From Sulfurimonadaceae bacterium (GTDB lineage: Bacteria; Campylobacterota; Campylobacteria; Campylobacterales; Sulfurimonadaceae), in the NCBI GenBank assembly GCA_016744575.1, contig JADGEC010000005.1, forward strand, positions 1-63,242: a DNA stretch of 63,242 bases. The letters run 5' to 3'. The notes under the pieces were generated by a model, which saw only the letters and a program-made list of their open reading frames with translations, was not told the DNA's origin and made no database searches. A program made the translations under genes and the position numbers. Within the stretch, counting starts at the first letter, position 1. Every line of letters starts with the position of its first letter. Shown here one piece after another: positions 7,954 to 16,332 of the stretch.

Positions 7954-9636
7954 GTGAAGAGTAACCTGACCTTCCTCATCATCAGGCGTATGCGTAAGCC
8001 GATGTATGTCCTGGTGATGACCTTTAGCATCTCTATTCTTGGTATGGTGCTGATACCGGGCATGGATAATGATGGCAATGTCTACCATCTGACCTTCTTT
8101 GATGCCTTCTATTTCGTCTCCTATATGGCAACGACTATCGGCTTTGGTGAGACACCTTATGAGTTCACCTATCCTCAACGGCTCTGGGTCGGCTTCTCCA
8201 TCTATCTCTCTGTCATCGGCTGGTTCTATGCTTTGGGGTCGATCATCTCGCTGGTACAAGACAAGGTACTTGCTTCCGAGATCGCACTGGTACGGTTTCA
8301 CCGACAGATAAAGAACCTTCAAGAACCTTTCATCATCTTTGTAGGTTACACCTCTTTTACCCGAGCCATCATCGACCATCTGACCAAAGACGGTATTCGC
8401 AGTGTGGTCATCGAGAGGAACGAAGAGAAACTCAAGATGCTGATGCTCGAGGACTACATCATCGAAGTCCCTGCCCTGCAGGCAGACATCAAAGACCCCA
8501 GAGCGTTTAAGACAGCAGGTATACACAAAGCGAACTGCCGCGCCGTCATCACCTTGTTTAAAGACGATGCGATGAATCTCCGGGCTGCACTCTCAGCAAA
8601 ACTGATGAACAAACATGTCACGGTCGTAGCTGAAGCAACGACCCAGGAGTATGAGCTCAACCTCAAGACAGCAGGTGCAGACATCGTACAGAACCCTTTT
8701 AGTATTGTCGCGAAGCGAGTCTACGCATCACTGAAGACACCATCGCTGCTCACGCTCGAGCAGTGGTCATATGGCGACCCTTTGGTCAGAAGAAGGAAAG
8801 ACAGACTACCCAAACAGGGACGTTATATCATCTGTGGTTACGGCCGGATGGGACAGGCCCTGCAGATCGGCCTGGACAATGCCGGCATCGAGTACTTCTT
8901 TATCGACTCAGACCCCAAACAGGTAAAAGCTTATAAAAAAGAGAGCGGGATCATCCAGGGTGACGGCGACGACAATGACATCCTGCTCAAAGCAGGGATA
9001 AAAGATGCCACATGCATCATCGCGGCAACACGGGATGACTTTTTCAACCTCTCCATCATCATGGCAGCCAGACGAGCCAATCCAAAGATCTTTACCATTG
9101 CCAGAGAGAACCGTCTTAATGACTCTGTTGTCTTCAAGGCTGCAAAGATCGACCGCGTCATCATGATCGAGAATCTTATCGTCGATAAGACCTATATGAT
9201 CCTTGCCAGACCGCTGGCTGAGCGGTTTATACGCCTGATCAATGACCGCGGTGACAAGTGGGGCAGACGTGTCATCGATCTTATGGAGAAATATATCGAT
9301 CATAATCCGGATGTCTTCGAGACGAGCATCGATATGAAACACGCTTATGCACTGACGCGGCATCTGCAAGAGAAGTCCAATGTCGTCACACTGGAGATAC
9401 TCTACCGAAACCGCAGTGACCATCACATCAGAAACCCCATCCTCGCACTCTATCTCCGCCGTGATGGTAAGGACTTCCTGCTTCCAGAACTTATTATGCC
9501 GCTTCAGATCGGTGACGAGATATTCTTCGCTGGAAAGACAAAAGCATTTACAGATCTCGAATACATCATGGAGAACATCTATGAACTTGAGTATGCATTA
9601 AAAGGTACGCCAGCTCGTAAGGAGAAGTCTTCATAA
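7954..9636 (+). CDS. potassium channel with two RCK/TrkA domains
   Basis: A 560-residue ion channel starting with GTG. Two membrane helices (about residues 18-35 and 78-101) flank a pore loop with the selectivity filter T61-I62-G63-F64-G65. Two cytoplasmic TrkA-N/RCK Rossmann domains follow: one from about residue 127 (FIIFVGY) and one from about 290 with the dinucleotide-binding GYGRMG. A TrkA-C-like domain ends the protein. Having both RCK domains on one chain means a tetramer would carry a complete eight-domain gating ring. Ligand could be Ca2+, NAD(H) or ATP; the sequence does not decide. Confidence 0.9.
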   Translation: MKSNLTFLIIRRMRKPMYVLVMTFSISILGMVLIPGMDNDGNVYHLTFFDAFYFVSYMATTIGFGETPYEFTYPQRLWVGFSIYLSVIGWFYALGSIISLVQDKVLASEIALVRFHRQIKNLQEPFIIFVGYTSFTRAIIDHLTKDGIRSVVIERNEEKLKMLMLEDYIIEVPALQADIKDPRAFKTAGIHKANCRAVITLFKDDAMNLRAALSAKLMNKHVTVVAEATTQEYELNLKTAGADIVQNPFSIVAKRVYASLKTPSLLTLEQWSYGDPLVRRRKDRLPKQGRYIICGYGRMGQALQIGLDNAGIEYFFIDSDPKQVKAYKKESGIIQGDGDDNDILLKAGIKDATCIIAATRDDFFNLSIIMAARRANPKIFTIARENRLNDSVVFKAAKIDRVIMIENLIVDKTYMILARPLAERFIRLINDRGDKWGRRVIDLMEKYIDHNPDVFETSIDMKHAYALTRHLQEKSNVVTLEILYRNRSDHHIRNPILALYLRRDGKDFLLPELIMPLQIGDEIFFAGKTKAFTDLEYIMENIYELEYALKGTPARKEKSS

Positions 9637-9677
9637 GTCACTCTTCACATCGCGAGTCCGACCCGTCTCAAATTAGC

Positions 9678-9692
9678 TATACTATCACGACT
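9678..9692 (+). promoter_or_regulatory. candidate leaderless promoter (-10 TATACT)
   Basis: TATACT at 9678-9683 ends only nine bases before the ATG at 9693, and no Shine-Dalgarno sequence lies between them. Transcription would begin within a few bases of the start codon. The same arrangement occurs before the genes at 14227 and 34296. Confidence 0.35.
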
Positions 9693-11552
9693 ATGAATAA
9701 GATAAACAAGACTCTTTTGACACTATCTCTACTACTGTTCACTACTTTCTTAAATGCCTCGCAAGCTGATGACGGCACCAAAGGGTATGCATCCATAACA
9801 CTAGACAAAAGTGAGTATACCCATAGACATCCCCTCTTTTTAAATAGTGCTGAAAAGGAGTACCTAAGGACAAGACCTCTTGTCAAGTACGTCTATGACC
9901 CAGACTGGAGACCCTTTGAGTGGACAGATGACCTAGGCGAGCACACAGGTATCATCCTTAATATCCTGCAGCTCATAGAGGAGAGAAGTCTCATAGATTT
10001 TATCCAAGTCCGTACTACGAACTGGGCCGAAGCCATCCAAAGAGTCGAGACAGGAAAAGCCTCTATGTTCAGTGCCATAGGGGTGACTGAAGCAAGAAAG
10101 TCGTATCTAGATTTTACCGATAAGCCGCTTTTCTCTACTCCATATGTCCTCGTCAGTAGACATGGTGAGGATTATCTCGATGGTCTTGCAGATGCAAACG
10201 AGAGCAGAGTAGCTACTATCTCGACCTCTACCATCGAGTCTATCTTACGAGAGAAAAGGCCAGATGTGGACTTCTCTCTCGTAAACACTATCAAAGATGG
10301 GTTTGATGCATTACGCCAGGAGAAGATCGATGTATTTGTCGTCAATGCAGCAAGTGCAAAGTATTATATAAACATCCTGGAATACAGTGATCTAAAGATA
10401 GCCTATAAGACTGATCTGACATTAGATCTAAGGATAGCTATCAGAAAAGATATGCCTCATGAGCTATTAAGCATCATAGATAAGGCCATGGATACGATCA
10501 GTGAAAAAGAGATAGGTGATATCTTTTACAAATGGACAGAGATGACTGTAAAGAAAGAGATAGACTGGGTCCTTTTGTGGAAGCTATTGGGAGGCGTAAC
10601 TTTAATAGTCCTCTTTCTTCTTTGGAATACCAGAAGATTAAAAGAGATGGTCCAAAAGCAGACTTCTAAGATCAACGAACAAAAAAGACGACTTGAAGAT
10701 ATGATCTCGACCTATGACAGGAACGTCATCGCAAGCAGGACCGACCTTGATGGAGATCTGACTTATGTCAGTGATGCGTTTTGTAAGATCAGTGGTTATA
10801 CTGAAGACGAGCTTCTGGGAAGATCGCATAACATCACAAGACATCCTGATACGTCCGATGAGATCTTCAATGAGATATGGGAGACCATATTATCAGGTAG
10901 ACGGTGGACAGGTGAGATAAAAAACCTAAAAAAAGATGGTGGTGCTTACTACGTCGAGACGATCATCACACCAGAATATGATCTTGAAGGCGTGCTTTAT
11001 GGATACAGTGCGATCAGACAGGACATCACGGACAAAAAAAAGGTCGAACGTTTATCCATAACGGACGGTCTGACAAATATCTTTAACCGAAGGCACTTCA
11101 ATGACCTCTTTCCTGAGATCATAAACAGCTCAAACAGAAGCAATGACTTTATATGCCTCATCATCCTCGATGTCGATCACTTCAAGCTCTATAACGATAC
11201 CTATGGACATCAAAAAGGTGATGATGCATTGATAAAGATCGCGTTAAGCTTGACAGATGCCTTACATAGAGCAGATGACTACTGCTTTAGACTTGGCGGT
11301 GAGGAGTTTGGTATTGTGTTTAAAAGTGAGGACAAAGCATCAGCCATCAAGTTCGCCAATGGTATTAGAGAAAGAGTCGAAGCACTACAGATCATCCATG
11401 AGAAAAACAGTGCAAGCGACTATGTCACAGCTTCCCTAGGTCTAGTCTGTCAAAGAGCGGGCGAGATCCAAGATGTCGATGTCATCTACAAAGCTGCAGA
11501 TGACCTGCTTTATCAGGCCAAAGAGAGCGGCAGAAACAGAGTCAGGGTATAA
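9693..11552 (+). CDS. diguanylate cyclase with periplasmic solute-binding sensor and PAS
   Basis: A 619-residue membrane sensor. A signal peptide is followed by a family-3 solute-binding domain (about residues 45-275; PLVKYVYDPDWRPFEW is typical). Then come a membrane helix (about 284-302), a short coiled coil, a PAS domain (about 335-450) and a GGDEF domain. The active site GGEEF lies at about residues 534-538, and the product-inhibition I-site RADD sits five residues before it, so the cyclase looks active and feedback-controlled. It should couple an extracellular amino-acid-like ligand to c-di-GMP. The next gene starts two bases downstream. Confidence 0.92.
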   Translation: MNKINKTLLTLSLLLFTTFLNASQADDGTKGYASITLDKSEYTHRHPLFLNSAEKEYLRTRPLVKYVYDPDWRPFEWTDDLGEHTGIILNILQLIEERSLIDFIQVRTTNWAEAIQRVETGKASMFSAIGVTEARKSYLDFTDKPLFSTPYVLVSRHGEDYLDGLADANESRVATISTSTIESILREKRPDVDFSLVNTIKDGFDALRQEKIDVFVVNAASAKYYINILEYSDLKIAYKTDLTLDLRIAIRKDMPHELLSIIDKAMDTISEKEIGDIFYKWTEMTVKKEIDWVLLWKLLGGVTLIVLFLLWNTRRLKEMVQKQTSKINEQKRRLEDMISTYDRNVIASRTDLDGDLTYVSDAFCKISGYTEDELLGRSHNITRHPDTSDEIFNEIWETILSGRRWTGEIKNLKKDGGAYYVETIITPEYDLEGVLYGYSAIRQDITDKKKVERLSITDGLTNIFNRRHFNDLFPEIINSSNRSNDFICLIILDVDHFKLYNDTYGHQKGDDALIKIALSLTDALHRADDYCFRLGGEEFGIVFKSEDKASAIKFANGIRERVEALQIIHEKNSASDYVTASLGLVCQRAGEIQDVDVIYKAADDLLYQAKESGRNRVRV

Positions 11553-11553
11553 G

Positions 11554-12156
11554 ATGCAGGCCTATCGGGACTTTCTATCCCAATACGTCTCGATCAATGC
11601 TGTCGAATGGCAGCTCATCAGGTCAAGACTATCGAGTAAATATCTTAAGGCTGGTGAGATCATCCATTATGAAGGTGACGCTTTTGATGAACTCCTTTTT
11701 TTGACCTCTGGGATCATACGTGCCTATACACTTAATGAGAAAGGCAAAGACTTCACCTGGAACATCTACTTCAATGACAAAGATGCCAGTATGGTCAACA
11801 TGTATGTCGTTGATTATGCTTCCTTTCTCGAACGAACACCCTCAAGATTTAGTTTCGAGGTCCTGCATGACGCAGAAGTCATAGTCACGACTTATGATGA
11901 CTTGCAGTTCCTCTATGGCATGGGAAAGAAATGGCAATACCTGGGCCGAAAGATGGCTGAACTCGCCTATGCCCATGTACATTACGCTTTACTCTCCCAT
12001 CAGACACTCAGTGCCAAAGAGCGTTACCTACAGTTTGCCAAAAGTACACCTTATTTGCTGGATAAAGTCCCTCAGTATCATATTGCCTCCTACCTTGGGA
12101 TCACGCCACAATCACTTAGTCGAATAAAAAAAGAGTTTGATGATTCACAAATGTGA
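11554..12156 (+). CDS. Crp/Fnr-family transcriptional regulator
   Basis: A 200-residue protein with an N-terminal cyclic-nucleotide-binding-like beta barrel (KAGEIIHYEGDAFDELLFLTSG) and a C-terminal helix-turn-helix (IASYLGITPQSLSRIKKEF). There are no clustered cysteines, so it is not an FNR-type iron-sulfur sensor. The ATG at 11554 starts directly after the cyclase stop, implying translational coupling. An upstream in-frame start inside the cyclase gene is not credible. The ligand and targets are unknown; the two downstream genes are plausible targets. Confidence 0.9.
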   Translation: MQAYRDFLSQYVSINAVEWQLIRSRLSSKYLKAGEIIHYEGDAFDELLFLTSGIIRAYTLNEKGKDFTWNIYFNDKDASMVNMYVVDYASFLERTPSRFSFEVLHDAEVIVTTYDDLQFLYGMGKKWQYLGRKMAELAYAHVHYALLSHQTLSAKERYLQFAKSTPYLLDKVPQYHIASYLGITPQSLSRIKKEFDDSQM

Positions 12157-12179
12157 ATGACAAGATGCTCTCTTTACTC

Positions 12180-12205
12180 TACAATGGTGAGTAGAAGGAG
12201 ATATC
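12180..12205 (+). promoter_or_regulatory. candidate promoter for DUF2141 operon
   Basis: TACAAT at 12180-12185 is a fair -10 box, and GTAGAAGGAGATATC supplies a strong ribosome-binding site before the ATG at 12206. No good -35 was seen, which is common in Campylobacterota. Confidence 0.35.
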
Positions 12206-12616
12206 ATGAGAACGATACTACTGTTACCACTTCTTTATGCTGTGACACTATGCGCGTATGACATAGAGGTCACTGTCGATGGTCTTAAGAGTGATGATGG
12301 CCAGTTGTCTGTTGGCCTATATATTGATGCAGAGACCTTTCCCGATCATGGCAAGGAGTATATTGGCCGACATGTCATGATCACTCAAAACAGAGCAGTG
12401 ATCACATTCAAAAAATTGTCCCCGCAAGACTATGCCCTAGCCCTCTATCATGATGCCAATAACAACGGTAGACTCGATAAGGACTTCTTAGGCATCCCCA
12501 CAGAGGCGTACAGTTTTAGCAATGGTGCCACAGCTCTGTTTGGATCACCATCATTTAATAAGGCCAAGTTCACACTCACAGAAGATACGACTTTCAGTAT
12601 CTCTCTGGATCAGTAG
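12206..12616 (+). CDS. DUF2141 family exported protein
   Basis: A 136-residue protein with a signal peptide (TILLLPLLYAVTLCAYD) and a beta-sandwich DUF2141 domain. The family hallmark, ALALYHDANNNGRLDK followed by GIPTE, is clear, including the Ca-loop-like DANNNGRLD. Family members are exported and often lie next to oxidoreductase or carotenoid genes; function is unknown. It is followed ten bases later by the FAD enzyme and is probably co-transcribed with it. Confidence 0.88.
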   Translation: MRTILLLPLLYAVTLCAYDIEVTVDGLKSDDGQLSVGLYIDAETFPDHGKEYIGRHVMITQNRAVITFKKLSPQDYALALYHDANNNGRLDKDFLGIPTEAYSFSNGATALFGSPSFNKAKFTLTEDTTFSISLDQ

Positions 12617-12626
12617 GAGAAATATC

Positions 12627-14090
12627 ATGAAGACTATTATCATCATCGGTGGAGGTCTGGGCGGACTGACTGCTGGCGCACTATTAGCCAAACAGGGACA
12701 TAAAGTCACCCTTTTAGAGCAGCATATGGTCGTTGGAGGAAGTGCTACTACCTTTAAACGAAGAGGCGGATTTACCGTTGAAGTCGGCCTGCATGAGATG
12801 GAGAACCCCTTTGATAAAGGTCCCAAAGAGCAGATATTCAAGGCCCTGGGTGTCTATGATAATGTCGAGTTTATCAAACCAGATGAGTTCTTTCGTGTCA
12901 AGACAGGTAAAAGTGACTTTATCATGCCTGATGGTATTGAAGCCGCTATCAAGGCACTTACAGAGAAATTCCCAAATGACAGAGAAGGTATAAAAAAGTA
13001 TTTTGGACTGCTTAAAGCCATAGGAGACGACTTTGAGCGGCTTCAGCAGATAAGATGGTGGCAGAAGATGCTTTTTCCTTTTATCTTCACTACCCTTTTA
13101 AAATATCGTAAAAGCAGTGTCACAGAGGTACTTGATGGACTTATAAAAGATAAAGAGCTCAAACTTATCTTGAACGCCAACATCCAATACTATCACGACA
13201 CCCCGGATGAACTGAGTTTTCTCTTTCATGCTGTCGCGCAGTACGGTTACTACGCAGGCGGCGGATGGTACATCAAAGGTGGCAGCCAAGTGTTGTCGGA
13301 CTACCTTGCCTCAGTCATCACCGACAATGGCGGCACAGTGATAAAAAAGGCTTATGCCACAACAATACTCCATGATTCTAAAAAAGCCAATGGTGTCACT
13401 TATGAGCGAAAACATGAGACCTTTGGACTTAAAGCAGATGTCATCATCTCTAACCTGTCACCATCACTGAGCTATAAACTGGCAAACATCCCCTATGATG
13501 AAGAAAAAAGAAGAGGTATCTCACTTTTAAGCATGTACATAGGCTTTAGTAAGGATATCAAAGCTGTCTATGGCAAAAGAGCCTACTCCAATTTCTATCT
13601 AAGAGGTGCAGACTCTCTGAGTGCGTATGAGCAAGTCCAGAGAGGTCCTGTCAATGACCGTACGGCAGTCTTTGTCGACTATTCGCAGATCGATTCAGCG
13701 CTTACACCAGAAGGAAAGAGTCTGGGAGTCGTCTGCGGCGTGGACTATCTAAGTGATTGGGAGTCATTGAGCAAAGAGCAGTATAAAGCAAAAAAAGAGT
13801 CTGTCAGAGAGAGCTATACCCGCCTTTTAGAAGAGGAGTACCCCGGTATTAGTGAACTCATCGAGTATGCAGAGGTCGGTACAGCCAAGACGGTCAAACA
13901 CTATCTTAAGACACCCGAAGGTACTCCTTACGGTTTTGCACCTACAGCAAGACAGTTCTTCAGACAGCCCCAGATCAAGTCTGACAGACTCTCCGGCCTC
14001 TATTTTGTCGGAGCATGGGTGATCGGCGGTGGGTTTACCCCAGCTATCCTATCAGGCGGTATGGCAGCAAAAGAGATAGAGAGCCCTTAA
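12627..14090 (+). CDS. phytoene-desaturase-like FAD/NAD(P) oxidoreductase
   Basis: A 487-residue flavoenzyme related to CrtI/CrtH carotenoid desaturases and retinol saturases. The dinucleotide-binding GGGLGGLTAG starts at residue 8 and the ribose-binding E lies near 31. The GGSATTFKRRGG segment and the C-terminal FAD motif (GLYFVGAWVIGGGFTPA) are intact. The ATG at 12627 follows GGAG and gives the expected N-terminus; an upstream in-frame start inside the DUF2141 gene is not credible. No phytoene synthase or other carotenoid gene is nearby, so a non-carotenoid isoprenoid or lipid substrate is possible. Confidence 0.85.
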   Translation: MKTIIIIGGGLGGLTAGALLAKQGHKVTLLEQHMVVGGSATTFKRRGGFTVEVGLHEMENPFDKGPKEQIFKALGVYDNVEFIKPDEFFRVKTGKSDFIMPDGIEAAIKALTEKFPNDREGIKKYFGLLKAIGDDFERLQQIRWWQKMLFPFIFTTLLKYRKSSVTEVLDGLIKDKELKLILNANIQYYHDTPDELSFLFHAVAQYGYYAGGGWYIKGGSQVLSDYLASVITDNGGTVIKKAYATTILHDSKKANGVTYERKHETFGLKADVIISNLSPSLSYKLANIPYDEEKRRGISLLSMYIGFSKDIKAVYGKRAYSNFYLRGADSLSAYEQVQRGPVNDRTAVFVDYSQIDSALTPEGKSLGVVCGVDYLSDWESLSKEQYKAKKESVRESYTRLLEEEYPGISELIEYAEVGTAKTVKHYLKTPEGTPYGFAPTARQFFRQPQIKSDRLSGLYFVGAWVIGGGFTPAILSGGMAAKEIESP

Positions 14091-14111
14091 GTCAGATGAA
14101 AATAGACTTAA
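14087..14111 (+). terminator. hairpin spanning stop codon of FAD oxidoreductase
   Basis: TTAAGTC at 14087-14093, which contains the TAA stop, pairs with GACTTAA at 14105-14111 across an 11-base loop. No T-run follows. It may act as an RNA 3'-end structure or weak terminator. Confidence 0.35.
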
Positions 14112-14213
14112 CCGACCTAAGAGTATTTTGAGATATCACACCTGTCTATCCGTATTTATAGATAAAGTAATCACATTTTCTTATTAAAGACGCTCTTTAA
14201 AGCAAATATATGT

Positions 14214-14226
14214 TAAAACCACTTTC
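14214..14226 (+). promoter_or_regulatory. candidate leaderless promoter (-10 TAAAAC)
   Basis: TGTTAAAAC at 14211-14219 resembles an extended -10 box and ends seven bases before the ATG at 14227. There is no ribosome-binding site between them. The box is imperfect, so the call is tentative. Confidence 0.25.
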
Positions 14227-14889
14227 ATGAGGAATATATTACTCTTAGAAGATGATGTCATCATCGCATTAAGTATCATACAGACCATCAAAGCAAACTG
14301 TGATGGTCAGATCCATCATGCATTGACTGCGACAGCAGCTATGGAACTAGCACGTAAGCACACCATAGACCTGCTTATCACCGATATAGGACTTGGAACA
14401 CGAATAGATGGTATCGATGTGGCCCAACAACTGTATAAGCTCTATGGTCTCTCTATATTATTTCTAACATCCTATAGTGATGAAGAGACCTTGAAACGGG
14501 CTTCAAAACTTAATATGATCGGTTATCTGGTCAAACCATTTCGAGAACAAGACCTCATAGCACAGATGCGACTCGCACACTACCAGTATACAAAAGACGA
14601 AGACCTTTTCGTGAATATGGGAGCAGGTTATCGTTACAGTTTTGAGACACAAGAGCTCTTAAAAGATGGCGAATGCATCAGGTTGACCGCAAAAGAACAT
14701 CGACTCTTCTTGGCTCTCTTAAACGCTCAGGGAAAGATCGTCTCCTTCTCCTATATCGATGACCTGCTCTGGCCGGATAAAAGTATCACCACGGGAGCCA
14801 GACGCCAACTCGTCTTCCGTTTAAAAGGGAAGATACCTGGTCTAGCGCTTGAGTCGATCTCCAATGTCGGTTATCTATTAAAGATATAA
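14227..14889 (+). CDS. response regulator, receiver plus winged helix (orphan)
   Basis: A 220-residue two-component regulator. The receiver has the acidic pair D9-D10, phosphoacceptor D53 (LLITDIG), the switch LTSYSD and the conserved lysine in LVKPF. The C-terminal third matches an OmpR-like winged helix (SFSYIDDLLWPDK... GARRQLVFRLKGK). No histidine kinase is adjacent. It is a clear paralogue of the regulator at 19904, and the two bracket the type I secretion genes, so it is likely a regulator of that island. Spacing from the upstream gene suggests its own promoter. Confidence 0.9.
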   Translation: MRNILLLEDDVIIALSIIQTIKANCDGQIHHALTATAAMELARKHTIDLLITDIGLGTRIDGIDVAQQLYKLYGLSILFLTSYSDEETLKRASKLNMIGYLVKPFREQDLIAQMRLAHYQYTKDEDLFVNMGAGYRYSFETQELLKDGECIRLTAKEHRLFLALLNAQGKIVSFSYIDDLLWPDKSITTGARRQLVFRLKGKIPGLALESISNVGYLLKI

Positions 14890-15273
14890 GGATTCTATTC
14901 GTATAGATATCAAAGGCTAAAAAGATACATCGAGCATTGATATATTACATCCATTACCAGATGACTGCGCTAACAGAGGCTTTTGATCCTGAGACCTTTT
15001 ATGACAACGACTACACCAACGATCCCCATCATAATATTTCATATCTGTTCCCCCCCCATAAGACTTTAACGCTCATCACACTCAACACCTTCTCTTCAGA
15101 TTTTACTACAGGGCGGACTAAAGGGAGCTCTTGCTACCAGAAGTGATGAAAGGACATACTAAGATATCGTCTGGAAACGGTGATACCGATCCCCCACCCT
15201 CCAAGAGATTAATAACCAATCATAATATTTATTTTTGTGATCTTTTGTTATAATAAAAATCAAGGAGAATATA
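14890..15273. other. intergenic region of the secretion island
   Basis: This 384-base stretch carries no credible gene. A 69-codon open frame inside it lacks a ribosome site and has unnatural composition. Its right end holds the promoter of the small-protein genes; the rest is AT-rich with a run of eight C near 15050 and no recognisable repeat. Confidence 0.5.
15246..15273 (+). promoter_or_regulatory. strong extended -10 promoter for the small-protein genes
   Basis: TGTTATAAT at 15246-15254 is a consensus extended -10 box, preceded by a T-rich tract in place of a -35, as is usual in Campylobacterota. AAGGAG follows at 15262-15267, just before the ATG at 15274. Confidence 0.6.
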
Positions 15274-15564
15274 ATGAACATATCATCCTATACTTTCCAA
15301 TCACCCTATCCGACACAGATCCAGGTAGGTAGACCTGACCCGTCAGCGCAGCAGCAGGCTCAACAGTCAGAGGCCGTCGACACGTTCAGTGAAGTGACAG
15401 ATAGACCTACACAGCAAGGATCAGCAGCCTTTCTCGCACAGAACCAGAGTGGAGCTTCAGTAAATGTCGCAAGTGCATCTACTGATAACGGTGTCAGTAG
15501 TGCTCTAGACAGTTTCAGTGCTACGAACAATCAGATCCAAGCTGCAGAAGCTTACTCAAGTTAA
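15274..15564 (+). CDS. small low-complexity protein of type I secretion island
   Basis: A 96-residue protein of unknown family, rich in Q, S, A, T and N and poor in hydrophobic residues. It has no cysteine, no signal peptide and almost no basic residues. It has a consensus promoter and a strong ribosome site (AAGGAG), so it is a real and probably abundant product. Its C-terminal part (FSATNNQIQAAEAYSS) shares the motif TN-x-Q-I-x-A with the next gene. It lies 15 bases before that gene and upstream of the type I exporter. It may be a secreted substrate, a chaperone or a surface-layer component; none of these is shown by the sequence. Confidence 0.75.
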   Translation: MNISSYTFQSPYPTQIQVGRPDPSAQQQAQQSEAVDTFSEVTDRPTQQGSAAFLAQNQSGASVNVASASTDNGVSSALDSFSATNNQIQAAEAYSS

Positions 15565-15579
15565 AAAGAGGAGGATAAT

Positions 15580-16077
15580 ATGGAAGTCTCCAATACAAAC
15601 ACGTTTAGCCATCTTCAGGCAAGCACCCTTCCCGGCACTTCACAAAAGCCCCAGGAATTGACATCTGAGCAGCGAGAGCTCGCAGCTGGCGTAGCATCCC
15701 AAAGATCGACAAATGCACAGATAGATGCTTATGTAGCTGGTGCACAAAGCAGTACATCAACGACTGACGAGACCGGTATGGTACAAGACTACACAGATCT
15801 TGCCACTGACATCCGTCGCGCCAACGGTTTTGAGACCATCGTACAAAACAGAGGCGATGAAACGCGTCCTGAAAGCCCAGCTCCTACTTCCCCAAGAGAA
15901 GAGCCTGATGCCCCATCCTCTCAACAAGCGCAAGAGGCAGCAGACGATACGACAAGTATAGAACGATCTCAACGAGATGAGCAGATCAGCATCTATGCCC
16001 AAAACAATACTATCCTTGAAGAACTCACCGGACCTGCAGCAGCTCCGGCAAGAGATCAGCTCAATATAAGCCTGTAG
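15580..16077 (+). CDS. second low-complexity protein of type I secretion island
   Basis: A 165-residue acidic, proline- and glutamine-rich protein, probably disordered, with no signal peptide, membrane segment or cysteine. The N-terminal part contains RSTNAQIDAYVAGA, matching the motif near the end of the preceding protein, so the two appear paralogous over that segment. GAGGAG lies just before the ATG. The family is not recognised. Being sandwiched between the regulator and the exporter suggests a role in type I secretion or its cargo, but the link is positional. Confidence 0.75.
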   Translation: MEVSNTNTFSHLQASTLPGTSQKPQELTSEQRELAAGVASQRSTNAQIDAYVAGAQSSTSTTDETGMVQDYTDLATDIRRANGFETIVQNRGDETRPESPAPTSPREEPDAPSSQQAQEAADDTTSIERSQRDEQISIYAQNNTILEELTGPAAAPARDQLNISL

Positions 16078-16087
16078 ATACAGGCTT
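16068..16087 (+). terminator. perfect hairpin spanning stop codon of second small gene
   Basis: AAGCCTGT at 16068-16075 pairs perfectly with ACAGGCTT at 16080-16087 across a four-base loop, and the TAG stop (16075-16077) lies inside the hairpin. Only a few Ts follow. It could be a terminator or attenuator separating the small, highly expressed genes from the exporter. Confidence 0.55.
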
Positions 16088-16332
16088 CCAATACTAATAG
16101 CCTATGACGTTTCAGCTCAAAGTATCATCGGCACTCTACTCAAAACCATCCACTGCATAGAGAAAAGTATCTATATCTACAAATATAACACATTGTGTGA
16201 TTCTTATCAGGTATCTTATAGGCATTTTCTCCCAGATCATCTACAGCTATAGATACATGGGAGCCTAAAGGCATTTGATGTTCATCGGCAAAAGCTATAT
16301 GAAAACGATTCTAGATACAGAGCACTCACCTT

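Noticed and set aside
7807-8526. 239-codon open frame on the minus strand
   Set aside because: Antisense to the well-supported channel genes; its length comes from codon bias of the real frames.
14937-15146. 69-codon open frame in the secretion island gap
   Set aside because: No ribosome site, odd composition and a run of C bases inside; no family likeness.
15274-16077. small proteins as flagellins or pilins
   Set aside because: No conserved flagellin ends, no pilin signal peptide, and no flagellar or pilus genes nearby.
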